Part shown: piece after piece, positions 19,967-28,870 of the stretch
Layout: each line of letters begins with the position of its first letter
How positions within the stretch are numbered: the first letter of the stretch is position 1
Source: an uncultured Mycoplasmatota bacterium
GTDB taxonomy: Bacteria; Bacillota_I; Bacilli_A; RF39; UBA660
Assembly: GCA_947652325.1 (NCBI GenBank)
Contig: CANTCQ010000006.1
Coordinates: 1 to 64,000 of the forward strand
Reading direction: 5' to 3'
DNA: 64,000 nt
Position numbers and translations under genes: made by a program
The notes under the pieces: model-generated
Database searches by the model: none
What the model saw: only the letters and a program-made list of their open reading frames with translations
What the model was told of the DNA's origin: nothing

Positions 19967-20374
19967 ATGAAAGAAACTTATGCTTTTTTAAAAGAAAAAA
20001 CACAGGTCAATTATGTAGCAACGGTTACTAAAGAAGGAAATCCTAGTTTACGACCCTTTGGAGACCCCGTCTTATATAACAATAAAATCTACGTATTAAC
20101 CAATAAACAAAAAAACGTTTCAAAACAGATTTCAATTAATAACAATGTTTGCATTGTTGCATATGATAATGAAAATTGGATACGTATCCATTGTAAATTA
20201 ATTGATGATAGTAAGAATTTAGAAGCAAAAAAAGCAATGATGAAAGAGTTTGATTGGATGGAAGAGGCTGGTTATACTTTAAACAATCCTAATTTTCAAA
20301 TTCTTTATATTGTAGATGCAGATGTAACAATTGCAGATAGCGATGGAAACATACTGACAAAATACCAATTCTGA
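19967..20374 (+). CDS. Pyridoxamine 5'-phosphate oxidase-like flavin-binding protein
   Basis: 135 residues from ATG 19967. The split-barrel FMN-binding pattern is visible: YVATVTKEGNPSLRPFGDP, then KIYVLTNKQKNVSKQI, then CIVAYDNENWIRIHCKL. Members oxidise pyridoxamine phosphate or act as small F420/FMN reductases; this short single-domain form is usually a general stress or nitroreductase-like member. It terminates without a clear hairpin before a decayed region. Confidence 0.8.
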   Translation: MKETYAFLKEKTQVNYVATVTKEGNPSLRPFGDPVLYNNKIYVLTNKQKNVSKQISINNNVCIVAYDNENWIRIHCKLIDDSKNLEAKKAMMKEFDWMEEAGYTLNNPNFQILYIVDADVTIADSDGNILTKYQF

Positions 20375-20389
20375 TGTTTAAAAGTCGCA

Positions 20390-20768
20390 AAAATGTGGTG
20401 TGGTTGTGCTATTAGTTGTGGCGACAACATTTTATTCTTTGATATATTGGGAATAAATTTAAAAAATAACAAAAATATTTAAAAAAGAAAAAAATGTAAA
20501 AACTTATATAAAAAATACTTCTGAATGAATTTATTCATTATTTTTCATCTAGGACATAAGTAAAAATTTATTCTGACGAAATATATTATTTATATAAAGG
20601 AATTATAGAACCAAAACTTTATCATAAGAAAACAATGGTTCTAGAAGAAAAAATTTATAATGAATCAATAAAAGAATCTTTTGAGATAATTTTTATATTG
20701 TACTTCTTAATTATAATTTTACATGAAAGGAAGTACAAACAGAAAAGAGAAATCGATGCTTTTATATA
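20390..20768 (+). pseudogene. Decayed small membrane-protein gene(s)
   Basis: Two open stretches without starts look like coding remnants. The first, near 20390, reads ...CGVVVLLVVATTFYSLIYWE then a stop. The second, from about 20560 to 20768, reads EIIFILYFLIIILHERKY and ends in a stop. Both carry one hydrophobic helix and are separated by stops in every frame. The rest of the 570-bp gap up to 20944 holds only a promoter-like TATAAT near 20912. Parent family not recognised. Confidence 0.4.
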
Positions 20769-20944
20769 AACTTTTTTGAAATTGATGCAAAAAGATAGAA
20801 GTAGATAAGTCAAAAGTAAATGATTCTAATTTAAAACAAATGAATTGATAAGAGGAATTTTCAAACGTAAAATTTTTGTCTCTTTTTCTTTATTTCATTT
20901 TTTGCTGTATAATGATATGATAAATAAGTACAGAAGGTGTAAAA

Positions 20945-21481
20945 ATGAAGAAAAAATTGAAAAATATATCTGGCGAATATTTTGAATTTGAAGTCGAAAA
21001 TAAAGATGGGGGGGGGGTTAATGTTTTAGAAGCTGGATATATAATTACTCCAGATGGAGATTTTATACTTGTTCCTAAAGATATAGAGCATAGTAAAATT
21101 TTTTCGGAGTATATTAATAAATATTTAGTAAATAAAACAAATACAACCTACGAAAGTAATGAAGCAATGATAGCTTTAATAAAAGTAAATCATGTAGTTT
21201 ATTATGGTCTTCGTATGCGAGATATAGTAAATCTTTATGATAAAAATGGAAATCAAGATGGAGTTGGATTACTTATATTACCTGAAAATTACAAAGAAAT
21301 TCTTACGAAAGAACAAAAAAAATCTATAAATATTTTATTAGAATCAAATAAATCAATATTTGGAAATAGAGAGAAAATGTATATTAGAATTCGGGAAACG
21401 CTTTCTGGAACAGATGTGGAAAAAGAAGAATTTAATTTATTTTTAGAAAGCATGGAGGAACAAATAGAAAGAAAAAATTAA
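20945..21481 (+). CDS. Hypothetical protein with a nine-G tract
   Basis: 178 residues, no recognised domain, no signal or membrane segment. The start has GAAGGTG at a good distance and a TATAAT promoter-like box upstream. The N-terminal part is beta-rich (EYFEFEVENKD), the C-terminal part helical and charged. Codons 22-24 are built from nine consecutive G bases (21008-21016), exceptional in this AT-rich genome; a slip of one base would truncate the protein. It sits 22 bp before mutY and may be co-transcribed. No function assigned. Confidence 0.7.
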   Translation: MKKKLKNISGEYFEFEVENKDGGGVNVLEAGYIITPDGDFILVPKDIEHSKIFSEYINKYLVNKTNTTYESNEAMIALIKVNHVVYYGLRMRDIVNLYDKNGNQDGVGLLILPENYKEILTKEQKKSINILLESNKSIFGNREKMYIRIRETLSGTDVEKEEFNLFLESMEEQIERKN

Positions 21482-21503
21482 ATAATAAAAAGAAGTGAAG
21501 TAC

Positions 21504-22535
21504 ATGGAAAAGATTACAAAAGAATTGCTAAAATGGTACCAAGAAAATAAACGAGACCTCCCATGGCGCCATACGAAAAATCCTTACTTTATTTGGATAA
21601 GTGAAATTATGTTACAACAAACTAGAGTAGAAACAGTAAAAGAATATTACACTCGTTTTATAAAAAAACTTCCCACCTTAAAAGATTTAGCAGAAATAGA
21701 AGAAGATAACCTTTTAAAACTTTGGGAAGGATTAGGTTATTATAGTCGCGTAAGAAACATGCAAAAGGCTGCTAAAAAAATAGTGGAAATGGGAAAAGAT
21801 AATTTGCCAAGTACCAAAGAAGAATTAGTCGCTTTACCTGGAATAGGGGATTATACAGCGGGAGCTATACTTTCAATTGCGTTTGATAAACCTGCTATTG
21901 CTATAGATGGAAATGTTTATCGTGTTCTTGGCAGATACTATAAAATAGAAGATTCTATTTCCAAACCAAAAACATACAGAGTTTATGAAAATATTGTCAA
22001 ACAAATTTTGCCTAGTAAAAACACAGGAGATTTTACCCAAAGTTTCATGGATTTAGGTAGTATTATATGTACCCCAAAATCTCCAAAATGTTTGCATTGT
22101 CCTTTAAGAAAAGAATGTCTTTGCTATAGGAGTAATACTCAAGAACTTTATCCCAAAAAAGATAAAGCAAAAGAACAAATTGTAGAAGAAAGAATTGTAT
22201 TTTTATATGTCTATAAAGAAAAAGTAGCCATTCAAAAAAGAGAAAATAAAGGACTTTTGGCTTCCATGTATGAATTTCCCAATACATTAGAATTAAAAAA
22301 TCAAATTGATATAGAAAATGATTTACTTGAAAAAAAAATACCATATGTCTCTGTTTTAGAAATAGGAACTTCAAAACACATATTTTCTCATAAAATTTGG
22401 TATATGACAGGTTTCTTAGTGGAATTAGAAAAGCCTTTAAAAAACTTTTTATGGATAACTAAAAAAGAATTGCAAAAAAAATATTCCATCCCTAGTGCAT
22501 TTTCTTACTTTTCTGACTTCTACCAAAATAGGTAA
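21504..22535 (+). CDS. mutY: A/G-specific adenine glycosylase
   Basis: 343 residues from ATG 21504. MutY removes adenine mispaired with 8-oxoguanine in base-excision repair. Visible: helix-hairpin-helix LPGIGDYTAGAI; catalytic Asp in AIDGNVYRVLGR; catalytic Glu region MLQQTRVE; four-Cys [4Fe-4S] loop CTPKSPKCLHCPLRKEC (C-X6-C-X2-C-X5-C); a C-terminal NUDIX-like domain that reads 8-oxoG, with FSHKIWYMTGF. Length matches the family. It ends on a hairpin overlapping its stop. Confidence 0.95.
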   Translation: MEKITKELLKWYQENKRDLPWRHTKNPYFIWISEIMLQQTRVETVKEYYTRFIKKLPTLKDLAEIEEDNLLKLWEGLGYYSRVRNMQKAAKKIVEMGKDNLPSTKEELVALPGIGDYTAGAILSIAFDKPAIAIDGNVYRVLGRYYKIEDSISKPKTYRVYENIVKQILPSKNTGDFTQSFMDLGSIICTPKSPKCLHCPLRKECLCYRSNTQELYPKKDKAKEQIVEERIVFLYVYKEKVAIQKRENKGLLASMYEFPNTLELKNQIDIENDLLEKKIPYVSVLEIGTSKHIFSHKIWYMTGFLVELEKPLKNFLWITKKELQKKYSIPSAFSYFSDFYQNR

Positions 22536-22554
22536 ACACCTATTTTATTTTTTT
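22525..22554 (+). terminator. Intrinsic terminator after mutY
   Basis: AAAATAGGT/ACCTATTTT arms around AAAC, then a T-run. The left arm includes the end of the coding sequence. Confidence 0.88.
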
Positions 22555-22582
22555 GCATAAGATAACGTAGGAGTTGATAAAA

Positions 22583-23398
22583 ATGAGAAGAGGAATCGAT
22601 GTATCTTCATACCAAGGAAATATTGATTGGACAAAAGTAAAACCATTTATTGATTTTGCTATTATTCGTTGTGGGTGGGGCAATGATATAAAAAGCCAAG
22701 ATGATGTTTATTTTGAAAAAAATGCTGCTCAGTGTAAAGAATTAAATATTCCCTTTGGTGTATATTTATATAGTTACGCTACTAGCCTAGATGAAGCAAG
22801 AAGTGAAGTAAGACATACCTTGCGTTTAATAAAAGATAAAAAACTGGAATACCCTGTATTTTTAGATGTAGAATCCAAAAGACAAATGGCACTACCTAAA
22901 AGAGATTTAACAGAAATTGTAAAATATTATTGTGAAGAAATGCAAAAAGAAGGATACTATGTGGGTATTTATTCCAATCTATACCGCTTTAAAAGTAACC
23001 TAGATGCAAGAGAATTAGATATTTTTGATAAATGGGTTGCAGAGTGGAATGAAAAGTTTACCTATGAAGGAAAAGCAGGAATGTGGCAAAATACTTCTTA
23101 TGAAGAAATTACAGGAATTCGTGGAAGAGTAGATGGAGATATTGCTTTTTATGATTACCCTAAAATTATAAGAGATGCAGGGTTAAATCATTTAGAAGAA
23201 GAAACTCTAAAGTACAAAGTAGGAGATAAAGTATTTATTACTGGTAACATTTACGAAGATAGTGCTGCCACCATTTTTTTAAAAAGAGTCTGCGATGCTG
23301 AATTTACAATAGAAAGTACCAATGATGAAGCGGAAGCGCCTTACAAGATTAGTGAAGGATTTGTAAAACAAGATACAATGTATACAAAGTGTGATTAA
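22583..23398 (+). CDS. GH25-family lysozyme
   Basis: 271 residues from ATG 22583 (AGGAG 9 nt upstream; TTG 22574 rejected). GH25 muramidases cut the glycan strands of peptidoglycan. The fold starts with RGIDVSSYQGNIDW; the catalytic acidic pair is in YPVFLDVES; the last strand carries RGRVDGDIAFYD. A C-terminal ~60-residue extension (YKVGDKVFITGNIYEDS) looks like a small SH3-type wall-binding domain. No signal peptide is present, so export may need a non-classical route, or the enzyme may have a phage-type origin. No other phage genes are nearby. Confidence 0.9.
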   Translation: MRRGIDVSSYQGNIDWTKVKPFIDFAIIRCGWGNDIKSQDDVYFEKNAAQCKELNIPFGVYLYSYATSLDEARSEVRHTLRLIKDKKLEYPVFLDVESKRQMALPKRDLTEIVKYYCEEMQKEGYYVGIYSNLYRFKSNLDARELDIFDKWVAEWNEKFTYEGKAGMWQNTSYEEITGIRGRVDGDIAFYDYPKIIRDAGLNHLEEETLKYKVGDKVFITGNIYEDSAATIFLKRVCDAEFTIESTNDEAEAPYKISEGFVKQDTMYTKCD

Positions 23399-23427
23399 AA
23401 TATTCTAATTTAGAATATTTTTTCTTA
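23397..23427 (+). terminator. Intrinsic terminator after lysozyme
   Basis: AAATATTCTAA/TTAGAATATTT hairpin followed by a T-run. Confidence 0.85.
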
Positions 23428-23479
23428 TTCTTTGAATATAGCTTAAAAAGAAATAACATAATGTACTTAGGTGATTTAT

Positions 23480-24226
23480 ATGGCAAATGTACATAGTGCA
23501 ATTTCTTTTGGATTAGTAAATATTCCAATCGTTTATAATCCTATTATAAAAAATAACGATACATCATTCAACCAGCTTCATAAAAAATGTGGCAATCGTA
23601 TTCGCTATCAAAAATATTGTGAACATTGTAAAAAATTAGTAACAGAAGCTGATTTAATAAAAGGATATGAATACGAAAAAGGAGAGTTTATTACATTTAC
23701 AAAAGAAGAACTTGCCAATATGCAAATTGATGCAAAAGATTCTATTGAAATTATTTCTTTTGTTCCAGAAAACGAAATAGAACCCTTTTACTACGAAAAA
23801 AGTTATGTGCTCACCACTCAGAAAAAGGCCAAAGCTTATTCTCTATTTTTAGAAGTTTTAAAAAAAACCAAAAAAGTAGCTGTAGCAAAAACTGCAATTG
23901 GCAGTAAGTTTTACTATTGTTTACTAAGATATTTAGAAGGTAATATTTTAATGTCCACCATTTATTTTGAAGAAGAAGTCCACTTACCAGAGCAAGTAGT
24001 GGAGGCAAAATTTACGAAACAAGAGCTTGATTTAGCTATGAAATTGGTAGAACAATTATCAGGGCATTTTGAGCCATCCACATATAAAGACGATTACCAA
24101 AATCAAATAAAAAAAGCGATAGAAGAAAAAATAGAAGGAAGAGAAATTCCAAAAAAAGTAAAGAAAAAGAAACCTTCTATGAAAGATTTGGTTACCTCTT
24201 TACAAAAAAGTTTGGAGATTTCTTAA
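23480..24226 (+). CDS. ku: Ku protein, non-homologous end joining
   Basis: 248 residues from ATG 23480 (AGGTGAT site). The bacterial Ku core is clear: SAISFGLVNIPI at the N-terminus, LHKKCGNRIRYQKYC with the CxxC pair, GYEYEKGEFITFT, and the AIGSKFYYCLLRYL region. The C-terminal tail is Lys-rich (KKVKKKKPS), as in Ku forms that bind DNA ends strongly. Ku forms a ring-shaped homodimer on broken ends and recruits LigD-type ligase. The ligase gene follows by 3 nt, so the two are translated together. Confidence 0.95.
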   Translation: MANVHSAISFGLVNIPIVYNPIIKNNDTSFNQLHKKCGNRIRYQKYCEHCKKLVTEADLIKGYEYEKGEFITFTKEELANMQIDAKDSIEIISFVPENEIEPFYYEKSYVLTTQKKAKAYSLFLEVLKKTKKVAVAKTAIGSKFYYCLLRYLEGNILMSTIYFEEEVHLPEQVVEAKFTKQELDLAMKLVEQLSGHFEPSTYKDDYQNQIKKAIEEKIEGREIPKKVKKKKPSMKDLVTSLQKSLEIS

Positions 24227-24229
24227 GAA

Positions 24230-25129
24230 ATGGAATTTGGAAAATTTTTTCCACCAATGCTTTTAGAGGAAGAAAAAGAACCCTTTGATTCGGAAGAATT
24301 TTTATATGAACTAAAATTTGATGGAATAAGAGCCACCATTCATGTAGGAACCACTTTTTTTAAAATTTTTAGTCGAAGAGGAGTAGATATAACAGAAATT
24401 TATCCCGAGCTAAAAAGCATTCAAAAACTAGTTACAGAAAATACCATATTTGATGGAGAAATTGTTCTTTTTGATAGTGGAAAACCAAGTTTTACAAAAT
24501 TACAAGAAAGAAGTCACGCCAAAAATAAAAAAAAGATTTCTTTTTTAGCAGAAGAAAATCCTGTTTGTTTTATGGCTTTTGATGTTGTGTATAAAAATAA
24601 ATCTTTAGTAGACTGTACCTTATTAAAACGAAAAGAGATTTTAATGAAACATAAAGAAAATAATGCTTTTATAAAAGTAAATTACATATTAAAAGAAGGA
24701 AAAAAGTTATTTCAAAAAATACAAAAAATAGAATTAGAAGGGATTGTAGCTAAAAAAATAGAAAGTACATATCAAATAAATACAAGAAGTAGAAATTGGA
24801 TAAAAATTAAAAATTGGCAAGAGGAAATTTTTTTTATTGGAGGATATACTGTAGAAGAAAAAGAACCGATGATAAAACTATTTTTAGGAGAATATAAAAA
24901 TAATAAACTATATTTTGTTGGAAAAGTAATGGCAAGTAAAAAAAATCCTATTTTTAAAAAAATTGTAAAAGAAAAAATAAAAAAAACTTCATCTTTTTGC
25001 AATTTTGAAGAAGAAATCAATTACATAAAGCCTAAATTAACCTGCGATGTATCTTACATTGAAAGAACGAAAACAAATCATTTACGTCAAGCAGTATTCA
25101 AAAAAGAATGTACAAATCCAAAAAAATGA
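24230..25129 (+). CDS. ligD: ATP-dependent DNA ligase, LigD ligase-domain type
   Basis: 299 residues, ligase domain only. Adenylation motif I is ELKFDGIRA with the nucleotidyl Lys; motif III FDGEIVLFD, motif IV ELEGIVAKK and motif V RNWIKIK follow in order, then an OB-fold domain. The polymerase and phosphoesterase domains of full-length LigD are missing, so end processing must come from elsewhere. Its ATG is 3 nt after the ku stop, with no separate promoter visible. Together the genes form a minimal two-component NHEJ system. Confidence 0.93.
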   Translation: MEFGKFFPPMLLEEEKEPFDSEEFLYELKFDGIRATIHVGTTFFKIFSRRGVDITEIYPELKSIQKLVTENTIFDGEIVLFDSGKPSFTKLQERSHAKNKKKISFLAEENPVCFMAFDVVYKNKSLVDCTLLKRKEILMKHKENNAFIKVNYILKEGKKLFQKIQKIELEGIVAKKIESTYQINTRSRNWIKIKNWQEEIFFIGGYTVEEKEPMIKLFLGEYKNNKLYFVGKVMASKKNPIFKKIVKEKIKKTSSFCNFEEEINYIKPKLTCDVSYIERTKTNHLRQAVFKKECTNPKK

Positions 25130-25157
25130 GTATAATCACATATAACGAGGTGAACTC

Positions 25158-26612
25158 ATGAAAGAAACAATGCGCGAAATGTTTAAAGGATATGTGGATT
25201 ATCAAGAACAGGAATATAAATTTATTTGGGAAAATGCTCTCTTTGTGTTTGATACCAATATTTTATTAAATTTTTACAGGTATTCTGAAGAAACTAGAAA
25301 AACAATGTTTGAAATTTTAGAAACCTTAAAAAAACGCTTATGGATACCTTATCAAGTTGCTTTTGAATTTTATAAAAATCGTGTAAATGTGATTATAAAT
25401 GCGCAAAAAAAGTATAAAGAACTAGCAACACTTATGGAAACATCTTTTATTGATATTCAAAATAAAATAAATCAAATAAAAAGCAATCAATTAAAATGCA
25501 AAAAAGATATAGAAGAACTATTGGAAAAAGAAAATAAAAAACTACAGGATTTGTTAGAAAAAGAACGAAAAGAGAAAGAAGTTATTCTTGATAAAGACAC
25601 CATTGAAGAAAAAATTGTTCAATTTTTAAATATAAATATAGGAAAACCTTTTGAAGAAGAAGAGTATCAAATTATCAAAGAAGAAGGATTAAGACGAAGA
25701 AAAGAAAAAATACCTCCTGGTTATGAAGATACAGACAAAGAAGAAAATGGGGATTATTATATTTTTTATTCCATGATACAAGAATCTATAAAGAAAAATA
25801 AACCTATTATTTTTGTAACAGATGATGTAAAAGAAGATTGGATGACCAAAACAAATGGAATAAGTAGAGGTAGAAGTGAATTATTAAATGAATTTTATAA
25901 AAAAACACATAATTTATTACTAATATATACTTCAGATGGTTTTGTTAACGCTTATAACAAAAATTTCAATCCGAAAAAAACAGATGCTAAACTAATAGAT
26001 GAATTAAGAAATGTACGAAAAACCGAAAGTATAAATACTACAATTTCTAGTTCTTCTTATGAAAATCCGTTTTTATTAGATTTTGGTATTAAGCACTTAA
26101 TGGAAACTTCTTCAACGTTAGATGCAAATGTAAAATTAAAAGTGATTGAAGGAATGGTATTAAATAATCCCTTAAACAAATTTCAAAAAATGAAATTAAA
26201 AACAGAATTAGATAAGTTAGTAGAAACAATTCCACTAGCAGATTTAAAAGAGGAAACGAAAGATAGGATAAATGCTTTATATCCAAAATTAGTTACTTTT
26301 GGATTTCATGATCAATTACACAAAAGAAGATATGACAAGTTAGTAGAAGATATAGAAGCATTTTGCATGGAAACAATAAGTAAATTAAAAATATGTAGAA
26401 CCGAGGAAAGGCAGCAAAGAATTATGAATAGCATTTTAAGAGAACTTGAAATTTATATAGAGCTTTGTGAAAATCGTATGAATAGTCCCTATCAATTGCT
26501 AGCCCAAAATATAAAAGAGTTACGAAATATTTTAATGAATAATAAACAAGAAAAAGAATTTGTAATAAAAAAAATAAAAGAATTTTGTCAAAAAGAAATA
26601 ATGGCTGTATAA
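25158..26612 (+). CDS. PIN-like domain protein (DUF4935/PIN_8 type)
   Basis: 484 residues with GAGGTGA before ATG 25158. The first ~240 residues carry PIN-type nuclease signatures: FVFDTNILLNFYRYS with the first Asp, PYQVAFEFYKNR with a conserved Glu, and IIFVTDDVKEDW with the distal Asp pair. A charged coiled-coil insert (about 90-160) lies between them. The C-terminal half is helical. PIN enzymes are metal-dependent RNases. It lies 28 bp behind the ligase on the same strand and could be part of the NHEJ transcript; whether it acts on RNA or DNA ends is unknown. Confidence 0.78.
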   Translation: MKETMREMFKGYVDYQEQEYKFIWENALFVFDTNILLNFYRYSEETRKTMFEILETLKKRLWIPYQVAFEFYKNRVNVIINAQKKYKELATLMETSFIDIQNKINQIKSNQLKCKKDIEELLEKENKKLQDLLEKERKEKEVILDKDTIEEKIVQFLNINIGKPFEEEEYQIIKEEGLRRRKEKIPPGYEDTDKEENGDYYIFYSMIQESIKKNKPIIFVTDDVKEDWMTKTNGISRGRSELLNEFYKKTHNLLLIYTSDGFVNAYNKNFNPKKTDAKLIDELRNVRKTESINTTISSSSYENPFLLDFGIKHLMETSSTLDANVKLKVIEGMVLNNPLNKFQKMKLKTELDKLVETIPLADLKEETKDRINALYPKLVTFGFHDQLHKRRYDKLVEDIEAFCMETISKLKICRTEERQQRIMNSILRELEIYIELCENRMNSPYQLLAQNIKELRNILMNNKQEKEFVIKKIKEFCQKEIMAV

Positions 26613-26634
26613 AAAGTCGATTTAAAACTTTTGC

Positions 26635-27156
26635 TTATTTACTAAAAAATTCCATTATTCTTCCAGCCATTAAAACAATAGCATCACTATTTTTAGTTGC
26701 TATATTTTTAAAATAAGCTTTTCCACCAACTGTTATGGCAGAAATAAAAGAAGTAACTAAAATGGTTGCAAAAAGAGCATTCATTTTAAACTGAGTAACA
26801 AGATAAAGAGTAAATGTTGCGCCTAAACTTCCACTCACAATCCCACAGATATCCCCTACGATGTCATTACAAATACTAGAAACTTTTGTACTATTCTTAA
26901 GTAATTTAATAGAAGCATTAGCTTCTTTTATTTTTTTTGAACTTCTCGCATGAAAAGGCGCTTCTTCTGCAGTTAACGTAGCAACACCAATCATATCAAA
27001 AACAATACCAATTCCAATAACGATAAAGAGTATAAAAATCAAAAACAAAATATTAAAGTCAGACACAAAAGAAGAAAGACCACTGAAAAAAGCAGACAAT
27101 ACAAAAGAAATAATAAATACTTGTAGCACCCATTTGTTTTTCAAATATATACACAT
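26635..27156 (-). CDS. Multi-pass membrane protein, CorB/CNNM-annotated type
   Basis: 173 residues, four hydrophobic segments (~10-35, ~40-60, ~105-125, ~128-150) with a conserved loop DMIGVATLTAEEAPFHA and NDIVGDICGIVSGS. Clostridial homologues of this pattern are often annotated as Mg/Co transporter CorB-like; it lacks the CBS domains of full CorB/CNNM proteins. The start is uncertain: ATG 27156 overlaps the AAGGA site, and TTG 27144 would be better spaced. It converges on the PIN gene. Confidence 0.65.
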   Translation of the reverse strand: MCIYLKNKWVLQVFIISFVLSAFFSGLSSFVSDFNILFLIFILFIVIGIGIVFDMIGVATLTAEEAPFHARSSKKIKEANASIKLLKNSTKVSSICNDIVGDICGIVSGSLGATFTLYLVTQFKMNALFATILVTSFISAITVGGKAYFKNIATKNSDAIVLMAGRIMEFFSK

Positions 27157-27174
27157 CCTTAAAAATTATTCGAT

Positions 27175-27680
27175 GAAAAAAAGTTCCGAAGAACTTTATA
27201 TACAATAAAAAATGGTGGTATCTCACAAATTAATTTTACGGCTTAGGTCGAGTTGAATTTCTCTATTTTCTTTCCTTTGGTTACCCGCTGGCGATTTCTC
27301 CTTTAGTAGAAAATAATTAAATGTCGCCATTTTAATTACTCGATTGCCACTTAGTCCGTACCTTAATCCTTGTGATGTTAACACTCTAGAGGTTTTCCCT
27401 AACACCTTGAAATAATACTTATTCGCTTTTGCAACTATATTTTCAAATCATAAAATCGATTATCCCACATAATCACGCACGACATATGCTTTTTGTGTTT
27501 GTATGCCTCAATTAAAGGAGATTGGTTATATGCCATTATAACTTTCCTTAAATTTAAAATTATATACCCACCCTCATCTGGGCGAAGAAAGCAGAATATA
27601 TAAAGTGCTATTTCGCACAATTGGTAGATTTTTAGCCCCACCTTCATATTACTCATGTGACTAGAATAATGCACCACGTA
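27175..27680 (-). ncRNA. Large structured non-coding RNA (~505 nt), family unassigned
   Basis: A complete transcription unit without a convincing gene. The promoter at 27687-27715 and a strong terminator at 27176-27197 bracket about 505 nt. The GC content is higher than its surroundings. Nested complementary arms (+ strand coordinates) include 27237-27241 with 27356-27360, 27248-27253 with 27338-27343, 27289-27294 with 27324-27329, and 27295-27299 with 27308-27312. An 8-nt self-complementary CTCTAGAG is at 27384-27391. TGGTG near the 5' end can pair with CACCA near the 3' end (27672-27676 with 27213-27217). Two short reading frames exist (27223-27405 and 27435-27677) but lack ribosome binding sites. 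RNase P and tmRNA hallmarks are absent. Size and isolation recall large ornate RNAs such as ROOL or GOLLD, which is only a hypothesis. Confidence 0.68.
27176..27197 (-). terminator. Terminator of the non-coding RNA
   Basis: AAGTTC-TTCG-GAACTT on the minus strand, a stable UUCG-type tetraloop, followed by seven Ts. Confidence 0.92.
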
Positions 27681-27686
27681 TAAGAC

Positions 27687-27715
27687 ATTCTAGCATATTT
27701 ATGACTAATTGTCAA
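27687..27715 (-). promoter_or_regulatory. Consensus promoter of the non-coding RNA
   Basis: On the minus strand: TTGACA (27710-27715), a 17-bp spacer, and an extended -10 TGC-TAGAAT (hexamer 27687-27692). It is one of the two strongest promoter matches in the window; the other belongs to the rRNA operon. Confidence 0.85.
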
Positions 27716-27898
27716 ATTTAGAAAATCAAAGTTAGAATGTCTTCCATATAGTATATGATAAAAATTATTAAATAAATACCATTATCAATATTGGGAAATA
27801 GTTAAAATAAAAAAAGTATATTTCAAAATAAAAAATAATGGTTGAAAGAAATTATGTAAGTTAAACTTATCAATGATTTTTTACGCTATTTTAGATTT

Positions 27899-28438
27899 TT
27901 AGCCTCGTAACACATCTCTATCAGTCGTCATACACTTATCAAAACTTTTTCTAATTTTTTCACAGATATTTAAATAATCTTTATCTATTCGATGTGTTTT
28001 AAATTTATCTGGGCTTACATAAGCTTTTAAATCATCATTGGTAACATTATGTTTTTTGAGTAAATTGTCAAATTTTTTTTATCTTTTTTAAAAGAAATTT
28101 TAACATCAAAACCATTACAGGATCACCTTTATGTTTTGGGGGACAAATCCTATTTTAAATTTGACCCAACATCATAAAGAATATTTAACATGATTTTCAT
28201 TAGATATATTTTCATTCATTTTTTCTAAAACCCATAAATACGTTGGTCCAGCTTTTTTTCAAATTAATAAATTTTTCATTACATTCTAAATAACCTTGAT
28301 TTATTAATTCTTTTAATGCATCCATAGTTTGAAATGTTACCATCCTCAATATTTCTCATTCCAATCTTCTTCTGAATTAAAATAATGTTTCAATTCTTAA
28401 TTTTTGTGATTATCTCCAGTATTTTTACTGTTTGACAT
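27899..28438 (-). pseudogene. Multiply frameshifted gene, unknown family
   Basis: Minus-strand coding remnants run through several frames. They begin with MSNSKNTGDNHKN then a stop. Next comes TMDALKELINQGYLECNEKF, which continues in another frame as AGPTYLWVLEKMNENISNEN. The remnant ends with SPDKFKTHRIDKDYLNICEK to a stop at 27899. At least three frameshifts or stops break it. The protein is not recognised; the Lys/Asp-rich helical style resembles small phage or plasmid proteins. Confidence 0.5.
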
Positions 28439-28652
28439 CTATAATTGCTTATAGACTTGCTCCATCAGTTATAAAAGAAACAAATTTTGTAGATAATTTT
28501 TTTACATCTTTACAAAAATTTCCTAGCATTTTGAAATTTAGAATATTTCATAAATTCGTTGCCTTTAATTACAATTACATAATACCATCAAATTACTCTA
28601 TTTTCTACTCACTATATAAAGAAAAAATAAATTTCTATTAAACATTTTATTC

Positions 28653-28870
28653 TTATTGTTTCAAAATACTTATATTTTTATCAGTAATTATCTTCATAAA
28701 TAAGGTTGTATTTCTGTTCCTAAAATTATTAAATTGTTCAACACATTGAAATAAGATAATAGAATTAAACAAAAATGAGTCGTTAATTGAAAGGTTAGTT
28801 TTATCAATAATATTTTTTCAATTATTTCGAAATATTTTATATTTAGTTTCATGTACAAATTCTATTTCCA
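28653..28870 (-). pseudogene. Gene fragment with internal stop
   Basis: A minus-strand frame reading EFVHETKYKIFRNN, stop, then TNLSINDSFLFNSIILFQ and a C-terminal KIITDKNISILKQ before TAA. No start is seen. It is a second remnant in a 1.3-kb gene-poor zone (27720-29081). Small-ORF candidates on the + strand here (for example 28432-28641) have no ribosome binding site. Confidence 0.35.

Noticed and set aside
22583-23398. Prophage lysis cassette
   Set aside because: A single GH25 gene without holin, tail or other phage genes nearby.
27223-27677. Two minus-strand reading frames (60 and 80 codons) inside the RNA unit
   Set aside because: No ribosome binding sites, odd composition, and nested complementary arms explain the sequence better.
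27175-27680. RNase P RNA, tmRNA or group II intron
   Set aside because: No GAGGAAAGTCC or ACAGAAA core, no tRNA-like ends with a tag frame, and no domain V-like hairpin or GTGYG start.
28432-28641. 69-codon + strand gene
   Set aside because: No ribosome binding site; it lies antisense to decayed minus-strand coding sequence.
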